This document shows, one piece after another, positions 58,167 to 64,000 of a DNA stretch of 64,000 bases. This stretch comes from MGIIa-L3 sp11892u (lineage in GTDB: Archaea; Thermoplasmatota; Poseidoniia; Poseidoniales; Poseidoniaceae), in NCBI GenBank assembly GCA_965659685.1, contig CBFHXB010000013.1, positions 1 through 64,000 on the forward strand. The letters run 5' to 3'. Both the position numbers and the translations under genes were made by a program. A model generated the notes under the pieces. The model was given only the letters and a program-made list of their open reading frames with translations, had not been told where the DNA came from and ran no database searches. Positions within the stretch are counted from its first letter, which is position 1. Each line of letters opens with the position of its first letter.

Positions 58167-61100
58167 TCACGCTTTGTCCTCGTGCATCGTCTTGGCTTGC
58201 TTGGCCCACTCGTCACGCTTCACGCGACCTGGGAAGAACTCGATGGCGACGTTGACCTCTTCTTCGATCTCCGGCGTCATCTTGCTCACCTGTTCAAAGG
58301 TGAAGATGCCCAAGGCGTTCAGCTTCTCTTCGATGAACGGCCCGATGCCCTTGATGGCCTTCAGGTCGTCCTTCTCTGAGGCGGAGGCCACGCCGAGCGT
58401 GGCGAAGTCGATCTTCTCGGCCTTCTGCGCGATGCGCTCCAGTTCCTCGGCCTGCTTCAGCGCCTTCTCGTCCAACTTGGCGTCCTCGCCGAGCAGAATC
58501 TTCGCTTGAGCCACCCACTGGTCGCGCTTGACGCGGCCGGGGAAGAACTCGATGGCCTCGTTGACTTCGTCCTCCAATTTCGCGGTCATGTTCGCGATTT
58601 GACGGTAGGTCGTGATGCCCAGCGCGTTCAACTTCTCCTCGATGAAGGGCCCAATGCCCTTGATCACTTGGAGGTCGTCTTGCGCCCTCAAGGTCGCGGA
58701 CGCGGCAAACACGCGCGTCACACCGGTCACGCCGGTCAGAGCGTTGCCGTCCTTGCCGGTCCAGGAAATCCTGGTCGTTCCCTTTCCGTCCTGAATCGAG
58801 GCAGAACCTTGCTCTTCAAAGTCAGCCGCGTTGGCCACCTCAAGCGTCGTGGCCCCTTTCTTGACCTCTTCCTTGAGTTCGGTGCTGGAGGCTTGTCCGA
58901 TGACCTTGAAGTCGATTTGCTTGGCACGCTCTTTCACGCGCTCAAGTTCCTCTTGCTTCTTGGCTTCCTTGGTCGAGGCGGGCTTCTTGGCATTCGCTTC
59001 CTTCTCGGCAGCAGCAGCGGCTTCTTCCTTGGCCTTCGCTTCGGCGTCCGCCTCGGCCTTCGCCTTCTTCTCGGCGGCCTTGGCTTCCTTCTCGGCAGCG
59101 GCAGCAGCGGTTTCTTCCTCGGCGGCCTTGGCAGCGGCTTCTTCTTCCGCCTTCTTGGCGGCTTCCGCTTCCTCAGCAGCCTTGGCGGCGGCTTCTTCTT
59201 CCGCCCGCTGGGCGGCTTCGGCTTCCTCCGCGGCCTTCAGGGCCTCTTCGTCCGCCTTGATTTCAGCACCGACGATCTCCTGAGCCTGCTTGACCCATTC
59301 GTCTCGACGGATGCGTCCGCTGTAGTGCTCGATGGCTTCGTTGACCTCGTCTTCCGTCTCACGGTCGAAGTTGGCCAGTTGTGCGTAGGTGAAGATGCCC
59401 AAGGCGTTGAGTTTCTCCTCGCTGTACGGGCCGATGCCCTTGATCGCTTGGAGGTCGTCAGCGTCCTTCTTGGTCGCCGTGCCAATGCGGTCGAAGTCGA
59501 AGTCCTTCTTCCGGTCCTTGATGCGCTTCATCGTGTCCTTCTTGACCGATTTTGCCTTCTTGTCGTCTGCAGCAACGGTGACCTCCCAAAGGAAGTACAC
59601 GCTGGCCCTGCCCAACTTGATGCGCGCAGTGTAGGTCCCGCCTTCGTAGGTTGGGAATTCGCTGTCGTCGAACTTGAAGTTGAGGACCATCTCACCGTCT
59701 TTGCCCACCGCCAAACGACGCGTACCATCCGTGCTGAAGACGGATTCATACATCGTGAAACGACCGTAGTTGCTCTCGTCGTTGTGGTCAACCATCTCCA
59801 CCCGGATGTCGCTCATGCCGGTGATGGTGATCGTCTCAGACGTTGAGACGCTCGAACCGGCCTCAACCGGTCCAGCAGCGGCAAGGACAAACGGATTGTC
59901 CTGCGTACCTGCACCGCTCACAAAGTCCGGCTCTGCCGTGGTGTTCTCGGGCTCGGGTCCAACCAGCAAATTGCGGTTGCGACCGACCAACAAGAGAAGC
60001 AGAAGCAAGAGCATGAGCGGGAACAAGCACACCCAAAGGGAGTTCCGGTTGTCGTCGTCAAAGGTGGCGCTGATGCAGGATTGCGTCCAACTCTCTTCAC
60101 CAGATCCAGCATCCAACGGGTTGGAACCACACGATGCTTCCTGAGCGTCCGAGTAGCCGTCGTTGTCGTCGTCATCGTCAGCGGTCAGGTTCCCAACATA
60201 GCCTTCTGGCAATTCGTCGGGCAGGCCGTCGTCGTCCAGGTCGCCAAGCACGGTCACCGAGAGCACGAAGGACGCGCTGTGGGCCGAGTTGTTCGCCCAC
60301 ACGGTCACGTTCAGTGGCCCGGCGGCTTCCGTCGGGGTACCACGGATGCTTCCGTCGAGGTAGGCGTCGCGCGCAGGGCTCCATCCGAAGGTCAGCCCTT
60401 CAGGCAGGTCGCCTTCAATTTCCCAAGACGTGACGTCGCCGCTGCCGTTGATGACCGGCAGGAAGGGATCCATCGTCTTGTTCTCAAAGAGGTCCAGATG
60501 CTGCGTCGGGTACTCCAACGTGAACGGCAGGTCGAGGGACGGATCGAGCGCATCGCAGATGCCGTCGTTGTCGGTGTCGGCGGGCACGCTCATGTTGTCC
60601 AGCGGATTCGACGTGCCACACGCCGCTTCATCGCCATCGGACCAGCCGTCGTCGTCGTCGTCGAGGTCCTCCACCAGCGGTGGAACGCTCGTGGAATTGA
60701 CGCCGTCCACCAAGGTGTCGGGCATGCCGTCACCGTCGGTGTCCATCGCGCCGGCAGGGTCGAGCGGGAAGGCGTCAGGACCGGCGATGCAACCGCCGTT
60801 GGCGGGTGCTTGTGGTCCGTCGCAGATGCCGTCACCGTCGCTGTCGGGGTTGCTTGGGCTGGTGCCGTCCGGCAAACCGGCTTCGTCGTCGTTGAGGATG
60901 CCGTCGCCGTCCATGTCGTCGTCCATCAGGTCGCAGATGCCGTCGCCGTCCATGTCGTCAGGCAGGCTCGTCGCGTTGAGCGGATCGCTCTGGCAGTCCA
61001 CTTCCATCGTGTCGAGGTAACCGTCGTTGTCGTCGTCGTCGTCCGCCGTCAGTCCGCCGGGACCGTCAGGGTCCTCGTCGGGGAAGGCGTCGCCGTCCGT

Positions 61101-64000
61101 GTTCACGGGCAGCGCAGGATCGAGCGGAGCGCTGTCAGGTCCGGCGAAGCACGCACCGTCGCCGGTGCCGTTGCCGTCGCAGAAGCCGTCGCCGTCCGTG
61201 TCCGGATTGTACGGGTCAGAGCCGATGAGCGTCTCGTTCTCGTCGGACAGGCCGTCGTTGTCGTCGTCCTCGTCCTCGACGAGGGTGTAGGGCGGCAAGC
61301 CGGTCGTCGGGTAGTCGTCCGGAAGTTGATCGGGCATGCCGTCGCCGTCGAAGTCTTCCAGAATCTCGAGCCAGAAGGTGGCTTCAATCGAGAAGGCCGG
61401 GTCGGTCGTGTTCGCCCAAATCGTGTAGGTCGTGTTGTCCATGGCTTGCATCGGCGTACCGCTGATCACACCCGTGCTGGTGTTCAGAATCAGGCCTGCA
61501 GGCAGGGCGGGTGAGACCTCCCATGTGGCGCCGGGCACGGCGTTGGGCGGCTGAATCGGCGCCGTCTGGGTGTTGTTGACCAAGACGGTTGGACCGAGTG
61601 GGCCCGTACCAACAGGGTTGGAGTCAGGACCGGCAACGCACACGCCAGCCACCGCGTTGGGGCCGTCGCACACACCGTCACCGTCGGTGTCGGGGTTGAG
61701 GGAATCCGTGCCGAGGTCACCGGTGCCGTTGTAGACGCCCGTGCCGGTCTCGGACAGGTCGGACGCGCCGTCACCGTCGTCGTCCAGGTCTTCCACCAGT
61801 TCGCCACTGGCCGGATAGTCCTCAGGCAGCTCGTTGGGCAAACCGTCGCCGTCCGTGTCTTCGAGCACTTCGAGGTTGAAGGAGAAGAACAGACCACCGG
61901 AGGTGGCGTTGCCGTAGACCGTGTATTCCGTCAATGGAACGACCTCGGTCGGCGTGCCGCTGATGATGCCGGTCGCAGGGTCGATCGAAAGACCCGCAGG
62001 CAGGGCCGGGTGGACCTCGTACGTGCCATCAGGGATGGTGTACTTCGGCGTCAAGGAGACCATGACCGAGTTGTTGACCGCATAGAGGTCGCCTTCGGCG
62101 GTGAGGCCAAGCGGCGTGTCGTCAGGACCGGCCACACAGATGGGCGGTACCGCGTTGGGGCCGTCGCAAATGCCGTCGTTGTCGGTGTCCGGATCAAGCG
62201 GGTCGGTTCCCGTATCGGTCGCGTCCACGTACAGACCGGTGTCCGTCTCGTTGACGTCGTCCAAGCCGTCGCCGTCGTCGTCCTCGTCCTCCATGAGCGG
62301 TGGAACGCTCGTGGACGAGCCGTTGATGGTGTCCGGCATGCCGTCGCCGTCGGTGTCCGTGTCGGCCGACGGGTCAAGCGGGAAGGCGTCAGGTCCAGCC
62401 GTGCACACGCCGCCAACCGCGTTGGGGCCGTCGCACATGCCGTCACCGTCGGTGTCCGGGTTCGTCGGGTTCGTGCCGTCGTTCACCTCATCGGCGTCCA
62501 ACGTACCGTCCGCGTCGTCGTCGAGGTCCTCGACCAGTCCGGGTGAATCGGGGTTGTTCGGGTCGTAATCGCTCGGCAAGGTGTCGGGCATGCCGTCACC
62601 GTCGCTGTCTTCGAGGATTTCAACCGTAAAGTCCCAGGACACCGACGAGCCGTCCGTGTGGTTCAGCCAGACCGTGAAGGTCGTGTTGGCAAGCGCCTCG
62701 GTTGGCGTGCCGCTGATCTCACCGGTGTTGACGTCGAGCGTCAGCGAAGCAGGCAGGTCAGGCGCGATGGCGTAGGTGCCGCCATCAAGCGTGTGGTACG
62801 GCGCCAGCGTGGCGATGGCGGTGTTGTTCACGGCCACCAGCGTGGGCGGTGGAACCATGCCGAGCGGGTCGATGTCCGGCCCAGCGATGCACACGCCGGG
62901 CACGCGCGACGGTCCGTCGCACACGCCGTCATCGTCGCTGTCAGGGTCGCGTGGGTCGGTGCCGGTGTTGTTCTCGTCAACGTAGGCACCGGTGCCTGTT
63001 TCCGCCGTGTCGTTGTAGCCGTCGCCGTCATCGTCCAGGTCCTCTTCGAGGCCGGGCGTGCGGATCGGGTCGTTGACCGCGTCGTAATCGCTTGGCAAGG
63101 CGTCGGGGGAGCCGTCGCCGTCCAAGTCCTCCAGGACTTCGAGGAAGAAGGTCCACGTCACGCTCACGCCACTGCTGTCGTTGGCCCACATCGTGTAGGT
63201 CGTGTTGGCCATCACCATGTCCGGCGTGCCCCAGATGGAGCCGTTGCTGGCGTCGAACTGCATCGAGGTCGGCAGCGCAGGAACGATGGCGTAGGTTGCA
63301 CCGGTGAGGGTCACAAAGGGTGCAACCTCCGAAACCGCCGAGTTGTTGACCAAGGTGATCGGCGTGGAAATGGCGGTCACGCCGTTGCTCGTGTCAGGAC
63401 CGGCAACGCACACGCCAGCGACCGCATTCGGCCCGTCGCACACGCCGTCACCGTCGGTGTCGGGGTTGAGCGGGTCGGTGCCCGTGTCGCTCGCATCAAC
63501 GTAGGTCCCGGTGTCGGTTTCCACGCTGTCGGAAAGGCCGTCGCCGTCGTCGTCGCTGTCGGCCACAAGACCGGAGGTCGGTCCTTCCGCCGCGTCATAA
63601 TCGCTCGGCAGGTCGTTGGCAAGACCGTCCCCGTCGAAGTCCGCAAGGCTTTGCAGGTTGAAGGTGAATGTCTCAGTTGCACCTGTGCCTGTTGAGCCAC
63701 CGCTGCCTGAGCCGCTGCCTGAGCCGCCTCCAAGTGAGGTAATCTCGGATGGTTGGTGCGCCCAAAGTTCGTGGCCGCTGCTTCCATCAATCGCACTGAA
63801 GTAGAGCGTATCACCGACGAGTATCACCATGTATTGTCCAGGGTAACTGCTTCCTCCGCTGTTGATATCAGCCACCTGCCACGTTGAGGCGTTTGAGGTA
63901 TCATGAGCCCACAATTCTGTGCCGCTGCTTCCATCACTCGCATCGAAGTAGAGCGTATCACCGACGAGTATCGCGCCCATGTAATATCCGGGGCTGTTGC
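58167..64000 (-). CDS. Giant surface protein: beta-propeller-like repeats, TSP3/Ig modules, TM helix, cytoplasmic HHH domains (5' end outside window)
   Basis: At least 1940 residues; the frame continues past base 64000, so signal peptide and first repeats are missing. Visible order from residue 1 at 63980: two ILVGDTLYFxAxDGSSGxELWAH repeats; a Gly/Ser linker; then about 1200 residues of repeated modules pairing a cadherin/He_PIG-like fold (YAIVPALPTSMQFDASNGSIWGTP) with thrombospondin type 3 Asp-rich repeats (NPDTDGDGVCDGP); a membrane helix at ~1311-1335; a beta domain; and three helix-hairpin-helix domains separated by an Ala/Glu/Lys coiled coil. Probably a Ca-binding cell-surface fibre with an intracellular tail. 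Function unknown. Confidence 0.85.
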   Translation of the reverse strand, partial: NSPGYYMGAILVGDTLYFDASDGSSGTELWAHDTSNASTWQVADINSGGSSYPGQYMVILVGDTLYFSAIDGSSGHELWAHQPSEITSLGGGSGSGSGSGGSTGTGATETFTFNLQSLADFDGDGLANDLPSDYDAAEGPTSGLVADSDDDGDGLSDSVETDTGTYVDASDTGTDPLNPDTDGDGVCDGPNAVAGVCVAGPDTSNGVTAISTPITLVNNSAVSEVAPFVTLTGATYAIVPALPTSMQFDASNGSIWGTPDMVMANTTYTMWANDSSGVSVTWTFFLEVLEDLDGDGSPDALPSDYDAVNDPIRTPGLEEDLDDDGDGYNDTAETGTGAYVDENNTGTDPRDPDSDDDGVCDGPSRVPGVCIAGPDIDPLGMVPPPTLVAVNNTAIATLAPYHTLDGGTYAIAPDLPASLTLDVNTGEISGTPTEALANTTFTVWLNHTDGSSVSWDFTVEILEDSDGDGMPDTLPSDYDPNNPDSPGLVEDLDDDADGTLDADEVNDGTNPTNPDTDGDGMCDGPNAVGGVCTAGPDAFPLDPSADTDTDGDGMPDTINGSSTSVPPLMEDEDDDGDGLDDVNETDTGLYVDATDTGTDPLDPDTDNDGICDGPNAVPPICVAGPDDTPLGLTAEGDLYAVNNSVMVSLTPKYTIPDGTYEVHPALPAGLSIDPATGIISGTPTEVVPLTEYTVYGNATSGGLFFSFNLEVLEDTDGDGLPNELPEDYPASGELVEDLDDDGDGASDLSETGTGVYNGTGDLGTDSLNPDTDGDGVCDGPNAVAGVCVAGPDSNPVGTGPLGPTVLVNNTQTAPIQPPNAVPGATWEVSPALPAGLILNTSTGVISGTPMQAMDNTTYTIWANTTDPAFSIEATFWLEILEDFDGDGMPDQLPDDYPTTGLPPYTLVEDEDDDNDGLSDENETLIGSDPYNPDTDGDGFCDGNGTGDGACFAGPDSAPLDPALPVNTDGDAFPDEDPDGPGGLTADDDDDNDGYLDTMEVDCQSDPLNATSLPDDMDGDGICDLMDDDMDGDGILNDDEAGLPDGTSPSNPDSDGDGICDGPQAPANGGCIAGPDAFPLDPAGAMDTDGDGMPDTLVDGVNSTSVPPLVEDLDDDDDGWSDGDEAACGTSNPLDNMSVPADTDNDGICDALDPSLDLPFTLEYPTQHLDLFENKTMDPFLPVINGSGDVTSWEIEGDLPEGLTFGWSPARDAYLDGSIRGTPTEAAGPLNVTVWANNSAHSASFVLSVTVLGDLDDDGLPDELPEGYVGNLTADDDDDNDGYSDAQEASCGSNPLDAGSGEESWTQSCISATFDDDNRNSLWVCLFPLMLLLLLLLLVGRNRNLLVGPEPENTTAEPDFVSGAGTQDNPFVLAAAGPVEAGSSVSTSETITITGMSDIRVEMVDHNDESNYGRFTMYESVFSTDGTRRLAVGKDGEMVLNFKFDDSEFPTYEGGTYTARIKLGRASVYFLWEVTVAADDKKAKSVKKDTMKRIKDRKKDFDFDRIGTATKKDADDLQAIKGIGPYSEEKLNALGIFTYAQLANFDRETEDEVNEAIEHYSGRIRRDEWVKQAQEIVGAEIKADEEALKAAEEAEAAQRAEEEAAAKAAEEAEAAKKAEEEAAAKAAEEETAAAAAEKEAKAAEKKAKAEADAEAKAKEEAAAAAEKEANAKKPASTKEAKKQEELERVKERAKQIDFKVIGQASSTELKEEVKKGATTLEVANAADFEEQGSASIQDGKGTTRISWTGKDGNALTGVTGVTRVFAASATLRAQDDLQVIKGIGPFIEEKLNALGITTYRQIANMTAKLEDEVNEAIEFFPGRVKRDQWVAQAKILLGEDAKLDEKALKQAEELERIAQKAEKIDFATLGVASASEKDDLKAIKGIGPFIEEKLNALGIFTFEQVSKMTPEIEEEVNVAIEFFPGRVKRDEWAKQAKTMHEDKA
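58180..59463 (-). repeat. Three copies of an HHH-domain coding unit
   Basis: About 195-nt copies at 59270-59463, 58484-58682 and 58180-58375 encode DDLQAIKGIGPYSEEKLNALG-type helix-hairpin-helix domains with KRDEW(V/A)KQA-like ends. Copies 2 and 3 are the most alike. The DNA between copies 1 and 2 (58950-59260) encodes the Ala/Glu/Lys coiled coil. Confidence 0.75.
60180..63660 (-). repeat. Tandem ~600-nt modules encoding TSP3 plus Ig-like units
   Basis: Near-identical stretches recur around 60780-60840, 61640-61760, 62130-62230, 62390-62470, 62890-62960 and 63400-63490, encoding NPDTDGDGVCDGPNAV and CVAGPD. Four or more have the full TSP3 plus sandwich-fold module; others are TSP3 only. Confidence 0.75.

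Noticed and set aside
60081..61514. 477-codon plus-strand frame rich in Val/Arg/Gly
   Set aside because: It is the mirror of the TSP3 repeats; periodicity comes from the Asp codons on the other strand.
60180..63660. Regularly recurring short repeats that might be a CRISPR or minisatellite
   Set aside because: Repeats are in frame, vary at wobble positions and encode TSP3 modules; no uniform spacers or leader.

Overview
The window is dense, high-GC coding DNA from an archaeon, most likely a Marine Group II (Poseidoniia/Thermoplasmatota) lineage. The archaeal assignment rests on an archaeal tRNA-guanine transglycosylase (TgtA), an archaeal-type riboflavin kinase, an archaeal-type NMN adenylyltransferase (NadM), HTH-10 (Bat-like) regulators, a long archaeal PheS, a DRG GTPase with TGS domain, a class III pilin N-terminus and TATA-box promoters lying 20-30 nt from start codons. 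Many bacterial-looking genes (SufE, GrpE, a mitochondrial-type citrate synthase, a DnaA-like AAA+ protein) and a giant thrombospondin-type-3-repeat surface protein fit the mosaic gene content of planktonic Euryarchaeota. The lineage call is inference; no rRNA gene is present.

Layout. 1-8 kb: small membrane and coiled-coil proteins, a secreted esterase lipoprotein, a radical SAM protein overlapped by pdxT, and a class V aminotransferase. 8-12 kb: DUF4105 protein, MFS exporter, and a phosphate-binding (PstS-like) protein fused to a pilin N-terminus, with an operator-like palindrome before it and a hairpin terminator after it. 12-15.3 kb: tRNA-Gly, DEAD-box helicase with a glycine-rich tail, FUN14 protein, tRNA-Arg, two YbjQ proteins, tRNA-Thr. 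15.4-25 kb: aminotransferase, PheS, VOC protein, FolD and a PHP phosphoesterase on the plus strand, meeting TatC and a PAP2-family membrane enzyme on the minus strand, then an apparently permuted glycerophosphodiesterase. 25-30 kb: citrate synthase, a YkgJ cysteine-cluster protein and the DnaA-like ATPase with a large partner protein.

30-36 kb: DUF309 protein, membrane proteins, Kbl-type acyltransferase, riboflavin kinase, TruA, TPR and PH-domain proteins. 36-42 kb: a minus-strand operon of two ABC ATPases, two ABC-2 permeases (one with an Asp-rich Ca-binding-like loop) and a terminal AttH-like protein. 42-52 kb: the Fe-S assembly locus. An Nfu-like scaffold, two HTH-10 regulators and tgtA run leftwards; sufC-sufB-sufD-sufS-sufE-sufT run rightwards from the same 93-bp intergenic region, followed by a degenerate GH77-like protein and a ROK sugar kinase. 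53-64 kb: DRG GTPase, GrpE, NadM, MscS channel, EF-hand protein, DsrE-like protein, and the giant surface protein that runs off the right edge.

Genes are packed with 1-17 nt overlaps of the ATGA, GTGA and TGATG type. No gene-free stretch exceeds 300 bp. No rRNA, CRISPR array, insertion sequence or prophage was seen.
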